Source of the DNA: Zetaproteobacteria bacterium CG06_land_8_20_14_3_00_59_53
Lineage (GTDB): Bacteria > Pseudomonadota > Zetaproteobacteria > Mariprofundales > Mariprofundaceae
Length of the DNA stretch: 64,000 bases
Assembly: GCA_002779605.1 (NCBI GenBank)
Contig: PEWE01000020.1
Span: 186,001 to 250,000 of the forward strand
Reading direction: 5' to 3'
A program made the position numbers and the translations under genes. Under the pieces are notes generated by a model that was not told the DNA's origin, made no database searches, and saw only the letters and a list, made by a program, of their open reading frames with translations. Of this stretch, positions 1 through 8,121 are shown in pieces. Positions within the stretch are counted from its first letter, which is position 1. Every line of letters begins with the position of its first letter.

Positions 1-1
1 G

Positions 2-544
2 GGGTTCAGTCACTTTGTACTCGCCATTCACTACCTAGGGCATATGATCGAGGAATATTTTGGCAATGGTGAGCGCCTGAACGTGCGAATAGATTATCTG
101 CGTGAGCAGTCCCCGTTGGGCACGGCCGGGGCGCTTGCTTTACTCAACCCAGTCCCGGATGCCCCGTTTGTGGTCACCAATGGAGATATTATTACTGATA
201 TCCGCTATGGCGAACTGCTTGATTTTCACATCCGTCACGAATCTTCCGCGACCATGGCCGTCCGTGTGTATGAATGGCAGCATCCTTTTGGGGTAGTACA
301 AACGCAAGGTGTCGACATTGTGGGTTTTGAGGAAAAACCGGTGGCCCGCAGCCACATCAATGCTGGTGTATATGCGCTCAATCCGGATGCTCTGGCTGTT
401 CTGAATAAGGATGAGCATTGTGATATGCCCACCCTGTTTGAACGCCTGCAAGCCAAGGACGAGCGAACGGTGGCCTACCCGATGCACGAGCCATGGCTGG
501 ATGTCGGCAGGCCGGATGATTACCTAGGGCTTGAGGGTGTGTAG
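2..544 (+). CDS. Sugar-1-phosphate nucleotidyltransferase, PtmE/LegF-locus type (5' partial)
   Basis: The reading frame is open from the window edge, so the gene starts upstream; the first in-frame ATG (44) is internal because the residues before it (ending HYLGH) match the family. What remains is the later part of an NTP_transferase fold: an SPLGTAGAL loop, NGDI (the metal/sugar-phosphate Asp), GFEEKP, and NAGVY near the end. These motifs are typical of glucose/mannose/glucosamine-1-phosphate nucleotidyltransferases. In Campylobacter the PtmE enzyme (CBS pair plus this domain) makes GDP-glucosamine for legionaminic acid; the CBS part, if present, would lie upstream. Its neighbours (WbpG-like amidotransferase, CMP-sugar synthetase, SDR) support that role, but the nucleotide used cannot be read from this fragment. 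Confidence 0.85.
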   Translation, partial: GFSHFVLAIHYLGHMIEEYFGNGERLNVRIDYLREQSPLGTAGALALLNPVPDAPFVVTNGDIITDIRYGELLDFHIRHESSATMAVRVYEWQHPFGVVQTQGVDIVGFEEKPVARSHINAGVYALNPDALAVLNKDEHCDMPTLFERLQAKDERTVAYPMHEPWLDVGRPDDYLGLEGV

Positions 545-637
545 GGTTACTGTGACGGTTTGCTGAGGCAGGGGAATCTCCGGAAGCGTATTGTCCGCGT
601 AACATGTTGCGTAATACTTTTGTAAGGGTAATTATTT

Positions 638-1744
638 ATGAGCATTTATTGGTGTACGAATTGTTTGAATGCCTCCACGAGGCCGCGCATTACCTTCGAT
701 GAACGTGGATGGTGCAATGCCTGCCAGTGGATGGAGGAAAAGAAGACGCTCGATTGGGGAAAGCGTCAGGATCAGTTGGCGGAACTGATCTCCAGACATA
801 AGGGGCGTGGACAGTATGACTGTCTGGTTGCGGTAAGCGGAGGGAAGGACGGATCCTACGTGGCGCATACCCTGAAGACCCGATACGGGCTGAAGCCTCT
901 TTGCATCACAGTCAGGCCGCCTCTTTCGCTGGATATCGGCGAGGCAAACCTCAATGCGTTTATCAATTCCGGTTTTGAGCACTTGCTGGTATCCCCGGAC
1001 ACGACGGTCATGCGCGAGTTGGATAAGATCGGTTTTCTTCATTATGGCCAAGGCTACTATGGCTGGCTCATTTCCATTCATACCGCTGTTCTGCGAATTG
1101 CCGAGAAGTTTGGCATATCGCTCGTGTTCTACTCAGAAGATGGTGAGGTGGAATATGGTGGCAGCACTGAAAAGCGCTACGAGGGTGTGTACGGCATAGA
1201 CTACATGCGCAAGGTTTACCTGAACGAGACTTACGACACGGTCATGCGGGTTGCCAATGTCGATGATCGCGACCTCTACTGGTTCCGGTTCCCTGAGGAA
1301 ATGGCGAATTCTCTGGCGGATATCGAGGTCACTCACTTCAGCTTTTATGAGAACTGGGACCCGTATCGGAATTATCTTGTAGCGAAAGAACATTGCGGAT
1401 TGGCTGAAAACGAAGAGGCTGTTGTAGGAACCTTCACTAATTTTGCTCAGAATGACCAATTGCTTGCTTCGCTGCATTACTACCTGATGTATTTGAAGTT
1501 CGGCTTTGGCAGGGCAACACAGGATGCCGGGATTGAGATTAGAAGAGGTTCAATGAGTCGTGCCCAGGCTATCAATCTTGTGAACCTGTACGATTCTCAG
1601 GCGCCTCTCGATAATTATCAGGCATATGCAGATTATTTCGATATCTCCCTTGAAGAGTTTGAAAATACGGTTGATAAATTCGCCAACAAGGAATTGTTCG
1701 AAAAGGTTGATGGGTCCTGGAGACCCAAGTTCGTCGTTTCCTGA
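638..1744 (+). CDS. N-acetyl sugar amidotransferase, WbpG/PseA/PtmG type
   Basis: A 368-residue ATP-pyrophosphatase (N-type PP-loop) protein. It opens with a probable zinc site, two CxxC pairs (CTNC and CNAC, about residues 6-9 and 26-30), then the PP-loop SGGKDGS near residue 68. Family members adenylate the carbonyl of an acetamido group and replace it with ammonia to give an acetamidino group; in Pseudomonas WbpG takes ammonia from dedicated HisH and HisF paralogues. Exactly those two genes follow, with a one-base overlap to hisH. In a nonulosonate locus the likely product is an acetamidino derivative of legionaminic or pseudaminic acid (inference). The start has an upstream purine stretch (AAGGG). 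Confidence 0.9.
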   Translation: MSIYWCTNCLNASTRPRITFDERGWCNACQWMEEKKTLDWGKRQDQLAELISRHKGRGQYDCLVAVSGGKDGSYVAHTLKTRYGLKPLCITVRPPLSLDIGEANLNAFINSGFEHLLVSPDTTVMRELDKIGFLHYGQGYYGWLISIHTAVLRIAEKFGISLVFYSEDGEVEYGGSTEKRYEGVYGIDYMRKVYLNETYDTVMRVANVDDRDLYWFRFPEEMANSLADIEVTHFSFYENWDPYRNYLVAKEHCGLAENEEAVVGTFTNFAQNDQLLASLHYYLMYLKFGFGRATQDAGIEIRRGSMSRAQAINLVNLYDSQAPLDNYQAYADYFDISLEEFENTVDKFANKELFEKVDGSWRPKFVVS

Positions 1745-2367
1745 TGGGGGCCAGCATTGCTGTCATAGACTATGGCATGGGTAATATATGGTCGGTACTT
1801 AGTGCGCTGCGCTATCTTGGATGTAGTCCGACTGTCAGCGGCGATCCGAAAGAGATTGCTGGCGCCGACGTGCTATTGTTGCCTGGGGTTGGTTCTTTCA
1901 GAAAGGCCATGGCTACCTTGCAACAAAAAAGTCTTGATAAGGCCATCCTTGATGCTGTGCAAAACAGGGGGAGCAAAATCCTTGGAATCTGTCTTGGCAT
2001 GCAATTGATGGGCAGTCGCGGTTCTGAGGATGGCAATACAATTGGACTCGGTTTGATACCCAACCCGGTAGATAGGTTCACGGCACAGGAAGCTGGTAGC
2101 AGTAAGATACCCCACATCGGGTTTGATGTGGTTAGAAGCTCTGCAGATTCTTCCCTTTTTCGAGGCATACCTGAGGCGGCGGACTTCTATTTTGTCCATT
2201 CATATCGAATGTTGGCTGACGGTTTAAGTGGAAAAAAGGCCACTTGCAAGTGCGGGGTCGATTTTCTGGCCGCCTATGAACAGGATAATATTTTTGCTAC
2301 TCAATTCCATCCTGAGAAAAGTCAGAGCAACGGCCTGATGCTGTTGAAGAATTTTCTGGCCCAATAA
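1744..2367 (+). CDS. hisH2: HisH-like glutamine amidotransferase of the sugar amidation system
   Basis: A 207-residue class I glutamine amidotransferase. The nucleophile Cys is in GICLGMQ (about residue 82) and the His-Glu pair is in FHPEKS near residue 187. It hydrolyses glutamine and passes ammonia on. In histidine synthesis this feeds imidazole glycerol phosphate synthase, but hisA, hisB and hisG are absent here and the gene sits between a WbpG-type amidotransferase and a HisF paralogue, so it most likely serves acetamidino-sugar synthesis. The start ATG shares its A with the upstream stop (TGATG). Confidence 0.9.
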   Translation: MGASIAVIDYGMGNIWSVLSALRYLGCSPTVSGDPKEIAGADVLLLPGVGSFRKAMATLQQKSLDKAILDAVQNRGSKILGICLGMQLMGSRGSEDGNTIGLGLIPNPVDRFTAQEAGSSKIPHIGFDVVRSSADSSLFRGIPEAADFYFVHSYRMLADGLSGKKATCKCGVDFLAAYEQDNIFATQFHPEKSQSNGLMLLKNFLAQ

Positions 2368-2372
2368 CCGCT

Positions 2373-3200
2373 ATGTTGAAGAAACGTTTGATATTCACAC
2401 TGCTCTACAATCAGGGGCAGTTTATGTTGAGTCGGAACTTTCGCCTGCAGAAAGTCGGCGATCTCAAGTGGCTGCAGACAAATTATAACTTTTCGCACAT
2501 ATCCTATTCGATCGACGAACTGATTGTGCTCGATGTGACGCGAGGAGAGCGAAATACTGAAGACTTTTGCTCTGCGCTGAAGACGTTAACGGAAGGGTGC
2601 TTCGTTCCTATTGCCGCAGGCGGTGGGGTAAATACCGTTGGTCATGCGCGTGCCTTGTTGCATTCAGGTGCAGATAAGGTGGTGGTCAATACGGCCTTGT
2701 ACGAAGATGACGGATTTATCGGTGAATTGGCCAGTGAGTTCGGTCAACAATGCATTGTTGCTTCAATGGATATCAAGCGTGCTCCGGATGGTTCGTACCA
2801 GGCTTGGGCAGAATGCGGTAGTAGATGTATGGAGGGTTCGGCAAAGCATTGGATTGAAGCGAATGCGGGCAATGCGGTCGGTGAAATTTATCTCAATTCG
2901 ATCGACTGCGATGGAACTGGGCAGGGCTATGATCTGGGCTTGCTTGATCAGCTGCCGCCAAACATGTCCAAACCCGTTATCCTTGCGGGAGGTGTTGGTA
3001 ATGCAATTCATCTTGCAGCCGGCTTTGCCGATCCGCGAGTGGATGCCGCAGCGACTGCGCATCTGTTTAATTTCGTGGGCGATGGTCTGAAGCAGGCCCG
3101 TCAATCCCTGATTGCTGATGGCGTTGTCCTGCCGATCTGGGATGTCCAACTGCTAGAGCACCATCTTCGCCTGGATGATTCGCAGGGGCAGGACGATTGA
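2373..3200 (+). CDS. hisF2: HisF-like cyclase subunit of the sugar amidation system
   Basis: A 275-residue TIM-barrel protein of the HisA/HisF family with the barrel signatures IAAGGGV (about residue 72-78), ADKVVVNTAL and ILAGGVGN. Canonical HisF uses ammonia delivered by HisH through its barrel. In WbpG systems the HisF2 paralogue is thought to act as the conduit between HisH2 and WbpG, and the three-gene order here fits that. It begins 5 bases after hisH2 and overlaps the next gene by 4 bases. A role in histidine synthesis is not excluded but no other his gene is nearby. Confidence 0.88.
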   Translation: MLKKRLIFTLLYNQGQFMLSRNFRLQKVGDLKWLQTNYNFSHISYSIDELIVLDVTRGERNTEDFCSALKTLTEGCFVPIAAGGGVNTVGHARALLHSGADKVVVNTALYEDDGFIGELASEFGQQCIVASMDIKRAPDGSYQAWAECGSRCMEGSAKHWIEANAGNAVGEIYLNSIDCDGTGQGYDLGLLDQLPPNMSKPVILAGGVGNAIHLAAGFADPRVDAAATAHLFNFVGDGLKQARQSLIADGVVLPIWDVQLLEHHLRLDDSQGQDD

Positions 3201-4213
3201 TCCAGCGTATCCTTGTTGTGGGCCTCGGCAGTATCGGGCAGCGCCATCTTCGTCTGGCCAGAGAGCTTTTCCCTCTTGCCGATATCCGGGTTTTGCGCCA
3301 TCAGCCATGTTTATCCATGCCTGAATTCGCGGACGGGTGTTTTTCCGACCTGCAAGAGGCGGTCGGTTTCGAACCGCAAGTTGCCGTCATCGCCAATCCT
3401 GCCCCGTATCACCTGATATCGGCACAGGCGCTGGCGGGTATCGGAACACATCTACTGATCGAAAAGCCGTTGTCGATTTCAACAGAAGGCGTTCCACATC
3501 TCATGCAGACCTGCCTTGAGCAGGGCGCGTGCTTGCAGGTTGGCTACAACCTGAGGTTCCTTCCTTCACTGCAGCGCTTCAGGGCTCTCTTGAACGAGTA
3601 CGAGATAGGCAGGCTACTGTCGGTTCGCTGCGAGGTGGGGCAATTCCTGCCTGGATGGCGGCCGGATGCCGACTACCGGCAAGGAGTGTCCGCACGACGC
3701 GAACTTGGCGGAGGAGCCTTGTTGGAGCTTAGCCACGAGTTGGATTATCTGAGCTGGATATTCGGGGATGTGGAAAGTGTAAAAGCGACACTGAGCCGCC
3801 AGAGCGATATGCAGATCGATGTCGAGGATACGGTGCACCTGATCATGTCGTTCGTGCCGGATGCCGAAGGGCACAGGCTGATTGCTGCGGCGAATATTGA
3901 TTTCATCCGTCACGATACAACGCGTGTGTGTACAGCGATTGGTGAGCAGGGAAGTCTTCGCTGGAACGGATTGACAGGCATGGTCGAGAAATTCGAGGCG
4001 GGCGGCGGCCAATGGCAAGAGGTCTTCCATCATCAGCATCAGCGGGATGATAGCTATCTGGCCGAATGGAAACATTTTCTTGAATGTATCAGGGAGCGGA
4101 AATCTCCACTGATTGGAGGAAAGGATGGTCTGGCCGTGTTGCAGATTGTGGATGCTGCTCGTCGGTCTTCGGAATCGGGTAAGTCGGTCAGCGTCGCGAG
4201 GGAGGGAATATGA
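3197..4213 (+). CDS. Gfo/Idh/MocA-family oxidoreductase (PtmF-like position)
   Basis: A 338-residue NAD(P)-dependent dehydrogenase. The N-terminal Rossmann glycine motif is GLGSIGQRH (about residues 9-17) and the EKP of the family active site appears in LLIEKPLS near residue 90. The middle carries GGGALLELSHELDY, the conserved region of the C-terminal domain. It starts with TTG inside a 4-base overlap with hisF2. In Campylobacter a gene between ptmE and ptmB, called ptmF, takes part in making the GDP-GlcN precursor of legionaminic acid; gene order suggests the same role but the substrate is not shown by sequence. Confidence 0.82.
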   Translation: MIQRILVVGLGSIGQRHLRLARELFPLADIRVLRHQPCLSMPEFADGCFSDLQEAVGFEPQVAVIANPAPYHLISAQALAGIGTHLLIEKPLSISTEGVPHLMQTCLEQGACLQVGYNLRFLPSLQRFRALLNEYEIGRLLSVRCEVGQFLPGWRPDADYRQGVSARRELGGGALLELSHELDYLSWIFGDVESVKATLSRQSDMQIDVEDTVHLIMSFVPDAEGHRLIAAANIDFIRHDTTRVCTAIGEQGSLRWNGLTGMVEKFEAGGGQWQEVFHHQHQRDDSYLAEWKHFLECIRERKSPLIGGKDGLAVLQIVDAARRSSESGKSVSVAREGI

Positions 4214-4914
4214 AGGCAACGGCATTTGTTTTTGCACGCGGTGGCTCAAAGGGATTGCCCGGAAAAAACATTCGACCGCTGGCGGGCAAGCCTCTTATCG
4301 CCTGGTCGATTGAGCACGCCCTCGCAGTGGGCCGTATCGAGCGGGTCATAGTGTCGACAGACAGCGAAGAGATTGCAGCAGTGGCAAGGAAATTCGGTGC
4401 ACAGGTACCTTTTATCAGGCCCGCAGATCTAGCCCGTGACGATAGCCCCGAGTGGCTGGCCTGGAAGCATGCACTTGAATATCTGCACAGTACGGAAGGG
4501 GCTATGCCCGAGGTGATGGTTTCCGTGCCGGCCACTGCACCTATGCGGTCGCCGCAGGATATCGAGAACTGTCTGGATGAGTACGAGAAAGGTGGAGCCG
4601 ATGTGGTTATCACCGTGACCGATGCTCACCGCAGTCCTTACTTCAATATGGTGAAAGGCAATGAGGATGGAACGGTCGGCCTGGTTATTCCACCCGAATC
4701 AACGGTGACACGCCGGCAGGATGCCCCGGTGGTTTATGATATGGCGACGGTTGCCTATGTGGCTCGTTCGGAATTTGTCATGAGTCACTACGGAACATTT
4801 GAAGGGCGTGTCAGAAAGGTGCATGTGCCGGTACAGCGGGCGATCGACATTGATACGCTACTGGACTTTCAGATGGCAGAATGTCTTCTGCATACTGCGG
4901 TGAAAGAATCATGA
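4210..4914 (+). CDS. CMP-nonulosonate synthetase (NeuA/PtmB family)
   Basis: A 234-residue cytidylyltransferase that activates a nine-carbon sialic-type sugar with CTP. The nucleotide-binding motif ARGGSKGLPGKN is at about residues 8-19, followed by PLIAWSIEHAL and the sugar-binding region around DSEEIA. The start codon overlaps the upstream stop (ATGA). In this cluster the natural substrate is probably an acetamidino legionaminic acid (PtmB/LegF role). The condensing synthase (NeuB/LegI) and the epimerase/hydrolase (LegG) are not in the window and are presumably upstream. Confidence 0.9.
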   Translation: MKATAFVFARGGSKGLPGKNIRPLAGKPLIAWSIEHALAVGRIERVIVSTDSEEIAAVARKFGAQVPFIRPADLARDDSPEWLAWKHALEYLHSTEGAMPEVMVSVPATAPMRSPQDIENCLDEYEKGGADVVITVTDAHRSPYFNMVKGNEDGTVGLVIPPESTVTRRQDAPVVYDMATVAYVARSEFVMSHYGTFEGRVRKVHVPVQRAIDIDTLLDFQMAECLLHTAVKES

Positions 4915-5714
4915 GTAGCATCAAAGAAATGATGAACCTGAAAGGACGACGGGCCCTGATTACCGGGGCAGGTGGAAACCTGGGGAGGGTCATCGCGGAC
5001 ACACTGGCTGAAATCGGGGCCGATCTGGCACTGGTTGACCGGTCCGGTACGGATTTGCAGGGGCAGAGTGATGCGTTGCAGCAGCGCTGGGGCAACAGGG
5101 TTTACTGTTACCATTGCGATCTCGAACAACAGGAACAGCGTAATGAACTGGTGAGGCAGCTGAAAGACGACGGCGAAGGGCTCAATATCCTGATCAACAA
5201 TGCCGCTTTCGTCGGCACATCCGGACTGCAGGGGTGGTCTGTACCGTTCGAAGAGCAAAGCGTAGAGACATGGCGGCGTGCACTTGAGGTCAATCTCACA
5301 GCCGTGTTTGATCTGTGTCAGGGCCTGGCACCTATGCTGAGGCGTTCCGAGGGTGCAAGTATCATCAATATCGCCTCAATCTATGGCCAGTATGGGCCTG
5401 ATTGGGGTTTGTACGAAGGTACAGGCATGAGCAATCCCGCAGCCTACGGGGCATCCAAGGGTGGGCTGATTCAACTTACCCGTTGGCTGGCCACCACGCT
5501 GGCACCTGATGTGCGGGTGAATGCCATTTCACCCGGAGGTATATTCAGAAACCAGCCCGAACCGTTTGTGCGAAGGTATGCTGCGCGCACGCCGCTTTCG
5601 CGCATGGGAACCGAGGATGATATGCGAGGGTCTGTTGCGTATTTGGCCAGTGACCTGTCGAATTATGTGACGGGTCAAAATCTTGCAGTGGATGGCGGGT
5701 GGGGAATATGGTGA
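4911..5714 (+). CDS. Short-chain dehydrogenase/reductase (PtmA-like)
   Basis: A 267-residue classical SDR. The cofactor motif TGAGGNLGR is at about residues 19-27, NNAA near residue 97, the catalytic Ser in NIASIYG and the YxxxK as YGASK; the C-terminus ends NLAVDGGWGIW, typical of the family. I place the start at the ATG overlapping the upstream stop (ATGA) rather than at an upstream ATG 30 bases earlier that lies inside the previous gene. Position after the CMP-sugar synthetase mirrors ptmB-ptmA in Campylobacter. Confidence 0.88.
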   Translation: MSSIKEMMNLKGRRALITGAGGNLGRVIADTLAEIGADLALVDRSGTDLQGQSDALQQRWGNRVYCYHCDLEQQEQRNELVRQLKDDGEGLNILINNAAFVGTSGLQGWSVPFEEQSVETWRRALEVNLTAVFDLCQGLAPMLRRSEGASIINIASIYGQYGPDWGLYEGTGMSNPAAYGASKGGLIQLTRWLATTLAPDVRVNAISPGGIFRNQPEPFVRRYAARTPLSRMGTEDDMRGSVAYLASDLSNYVTGQNLAVDGGWGIW

Positions 5715-6271
5715 GTTTTTCGGAATTGAGGCAGCGAATCAAATTCTGGCGAACCTATGACCGGATAGGACCGGATATGGCGCTTACCCATTGGCGTCTG
5801 CATTTCAAATCCACGATGAGGAAGCTGTGCCAAGAAAAATTCAGGGCCTTTGGTGAACGTTCGGACTTCAGACCTGGCTCTTACGCAGAGGCATGTTCAA
5901 AGATATCGATCGGCAATGATGTGGTGATACGTCCGGGATCTTTCTTATATGCAGATATGACAGAAGGCGGCGGAGAAATCGTTATTGAAGACAAGGTGCT
6001 AATAGGGCCCGGGGTTCATTTTTACACCAATAACCATAAATTTTCCGACACTTCTATGGCTATTTTTGACCAGGGCTATCCGGCCCCCACATTATCTGAT
6101 TCCATTATTTTAAGGGGAGGATGCTGGATAGGAGCGGGGTCAATTATCCTTGCCGGTGTCGAGGTCGGCGAAAACGCCGTAGTTGGCGCCGGGACCGTCG
6201 TCACGAAGTCGGTTCCCCCAAGAGTAGTGTTTGCCGGCAATCCGGGAAAAGTCATCAAGACTTTAGGGTGA
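5708..6271 (+). CDS. Hexapeptide-repeat acyltransferase (WbbJ/Maa-like)
   Basis: About 187 residues with a left-handed beta-helix pattern: repeats such as IGNDVVIRPG, IEDKVLIGPG, IGAGSIILAG and VGENAVVGAG, with the catalytic-type His in YTNNHKFSD near residue 110. Such enzymes transfer acetyl groups from acetyl-CoA to sugar hydroxyls or amines. The start is the ATG preceded by GGTGGGG; a GTG at 5711, overlapping the upstream stop, is an alternative. It could O- or N-acetylate the nonulosonate or another residue of the polysaccharide; the target is unknown. Confidence 0.82.
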   Translation: MVSFSELRQRIKFWRTYDRIGPDMALTHWRLHFKSTMRKLCQEKFRAFGERSDFRPGSYAEACSKISIGNDVVIRPGSFLYADMTEGGGEIVIEDKVLIGPGVHFYTNNHKFSDTSMAIFDQGYPAPTLSDSIILRGGCWIGAGSIILAGVEVGENAVVGAGTVVTKSVPPRVVFAGNPGKVIKTLG

Positions 6272-6278
6272 GGTTCCA

Positions 6279-7106
6279 TTGAAGTATATCAAGCGTTTGA
6301 TGGCAGTATTCTGGAAGGGGCACAGGGCAATAGTGCGAAAGAATAGCAGATTGAAGAATTGCCATGCCGGTGAAACATGCATGATCCTAGGGAACGGTGG
6401 ATCACTGAAAAACTTTGATCTTTCCAAGCTTCCGAATCTTCCGGCAATCTGTACGGCCTATTCCCTGGTGGACAATAGATTGAAAGATGTAAATGTGCGC
6501 TATTGGGTTATTCCGGATTCCTATGTGCTTTATCCGGTTATCATGAACCATGTCGAGAAGAAGATTGCGAAGAACTACCTTCGTCCGATTTTGAAGAAGA
6601 TCGCTCTGAACAATCGGCAAGTGACGCTGATCCACAGCCTCACGCATTTTTACAGCTTTTTCCCAAAAACGAAGGATGTGGTTTATTATCATCACTTCGG
6701 GGATAAGAAATCCGGCAGTTTTGATCTGGCCGGAGACTTTGCAACCTGTGCTGGCTCATTGCATATCATGATTGGTGTTGCAAGGTTTCTTGGCTTTTCA
6801 AAAGCCATTTTGCTCGGTTGTGATTATCTGGGTTCTCCGAAGCTTGAGGGTCATTTTTATTCTGATTCCGCTCCGGTATATGGAAAGGATGATTCTCAGC
6901 ACGTGGATAAAGTGAAGGGTATTGCCGGAGACCTGGATATGACGGTGATCCTAGCTGAGGGGAGTTCTTGTTCGGCTTTCAAGTCAGCATCTTTTGAGGA
7001 ATATTTTGGTGTTCCCGAGGTAAAAAAAACCAACGTCGAAATCATTGACGAGGAATATCTGGCGATGATGCGTAAAGCCGCAGTGAAAAACCAAATATAT
7101 ATATGA
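6279..7106 (+). CDS. GT42/MptE-like protein, candidate nonulosonate transferase
   Basis: A 275-residue protein I cannot name securely. Near residue 36 it has ILGNGGSLKNFDLSKLPN, resembling the GNGPSLK start of GT42 sialyltransferases such as Campylobacter CstII and of DUF115/MptE-like proteins. Later AGSLHIMIGVARFLGF then ILLGCDYLGS (about residues 160-190) resemble the CstII region with GIDFY, and SQHVDKVKG (about residue 207) sits where CstII has its catalytic His. No membrane segments are apparent. It starts with TTG, 8 bases after the acyltransferase; an ATG at 6300 is an alternative. Being just downstream of a CMP-nonulosonate synthetase, it is a good candidate for the transferase using that donor (inference). 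Confidence 0.55.
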   Translation: MKYIKRLMAVFWKGHRAIVRKNSRLKNCHAGETCMILGNGGSLKNFDLSKLPNLPAICTAYSLVDNRLKDVNVRYWVIPDSYVLYPVIMNHVEKKIAKNYLRPILKKIALNNRQVTLIHSLTHFYSFFPKTKDVVYYHHFGDKKSGSFDLAGDFATCAGSLHIMIGVARFLGFSKAILLGCDYLGSPKLEGHFYSDSAPVYGKDDSQHVDKVKGIAGDLDMTVILAEGSSCSAFKSASFEEYFGVPEVKKTNVEIIDEEYLAMMRKAAVKNQIYI

Positions 7107-7165
7107 TTGCCTATGAAAACGGCGTGCTGGACGCCCTGCTGCAGACAAGGAAATTATCGGAATGA
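7103..7165 (+). CDS. Possible 20-codon coupled mini-ORF or gene remnant
   Basis: The frame starts with ATG overlapping the stop of the upstream gene (ATGA) and encodes MIAYENGVLDALLQTRKLSE. A further 24-codon frame starts at 7162, again through an ATGA overlap, and runs into the start of the sulfotransferase. The stretch is AT-rich and holds an AT dinucleotide run. It may be the degraded start of a lost gene or merely a translational bridge; coding is not demonstrated. Confidence 0.2.
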   Translation: MIAYENGVLDALLQTRKLSE

Positions 7166-7228
7166 ATATGTTGATGAGGGCCAAAATGATTAACAATCAA
7201 AAAAAACATCTACACATGGTTGCCAGCT

Positions 7229-8119
7229 ATGCTTGAAATTTCAGCAGAAGCCAAACAGTTTTGTTCAAATGCGATTTTTATTACTGGCCCCGCCAGAAGC
7301 GGAACATCCATTGTAGGAAAGATCATTCACTCGTTGAATCTTGTGGAATATGCCTATGAGCCGCCTATGATGGTGACTCTGATGTCCTTGATCGATCGTC
7401 TGGATGCGGCTGACTGGAAACTACTTTGTGATACATACATCTATGAAGAGTTCTTTCTTAATGCCATTGCCGGCCGGGCGATTAATTGTAATTCCGCAGA
7501 CTTCAGTTCAATTTACGGGACGAAGACGGTCGAAGATGTCGAGCGTCGCCTATCCACACATTTCACAAAAAAGATGTGTCAGGAGTCCGGAGCCAATTCG
7601 GTCGTGGCGATTAAAATTCCCGATGTCGTCCACTCAATCCCGAAACTGAAAACCTACTATCCGACCATGCGTGTCGTTGTTGTTCTGCGGGATGCAGTCG
7701 ATACGATCAACTCCCTGTTACAAAAGGAATGGTTTAGCCCGAAAGATCCGAACTCTGATCTGGTATGGCCATTCAGAAGACATAAGGGAGTTAATGTTCC
7801 CTTTTGGGTGCGGCCTGGTGATGACGAGTTATGGTTGAATATATCCGAGGTCGATCGTGCAGCGTATTACTACATACGGGTGAACGAGGATGTGGAAAGA
7901 ATTGATGGACGCATAGAGCTGAGATACGGACATCTGTTGGAAAACCCACACAAGGCTACAAAGGCGTTGGCGCGTTCTCTGGGGCTGGATTTTGGGGCGA
8001 AGACCGAAGAGGTTATCAACAATATTCGGCCGACGAATCCTGTGAGGGACAAGCAACTCATCGCAAGCATCAGTTCCGAGTTCAGGGATAAGGTCGAGCA
8101 CTATTCGCAGGGCGTTTAG
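7229..8119 (+). CDS. Sulfotransferase family protein
   Basis: About 296 residues with the PAPS-binding P-loop TGPARSGTS (residues 19-27) and, near residue 150, RVVVVLRDAVDTINS, the usual second PAPS-binding segment with a conserved Arg and Ser. It should transfer sulfate from PAPS to a sugar hydroxyl of the polysaccharide. I use the ATG at 7229; a TTG three codons earlier is possible. It is followed after 2 bases by the next gene, and a second sulfotransferase domain occurs at 9437, suggesting a sulfated surface polymer. No PAPS-synthesis genes are in the window. Confidence 0.8.
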   Translation: MLEISAEAKQFCSNAIFITGPARSGTSIVGKIIHSLNLVEYAYEPPMMVTLMSLIDRLDAADWKLLCDTYIYEEFFLNAIAGRAINCNSADFSSIYGTKTVEDVERRLSTHFTKKMCQESGANSVVAIKIPDVVHSIPKLKTYYPTMRVVVVLRDAVDTINSLLQKEWFSPKDPNSDLVWPFRRHKGVNVPFWVRPGDDELWLNISEVDRAAYYYIRVNEDVERIDGRIELRYGHLLENPHKATKALARSLGLDFGAKTEEVINNIRPTNPVRDKQLIASISSEFRDKVEHYSQGV

Positions 8120-8121
8120 GG

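Noticed and set aside
1744-3200. hisH and hisF read as part of a histidine operon
   Set aside because: No other histidine genes are adjacent and both lie between a WbpG-type amidotransferase and nonulosonate genes, so a sugar amidation role is better supported.
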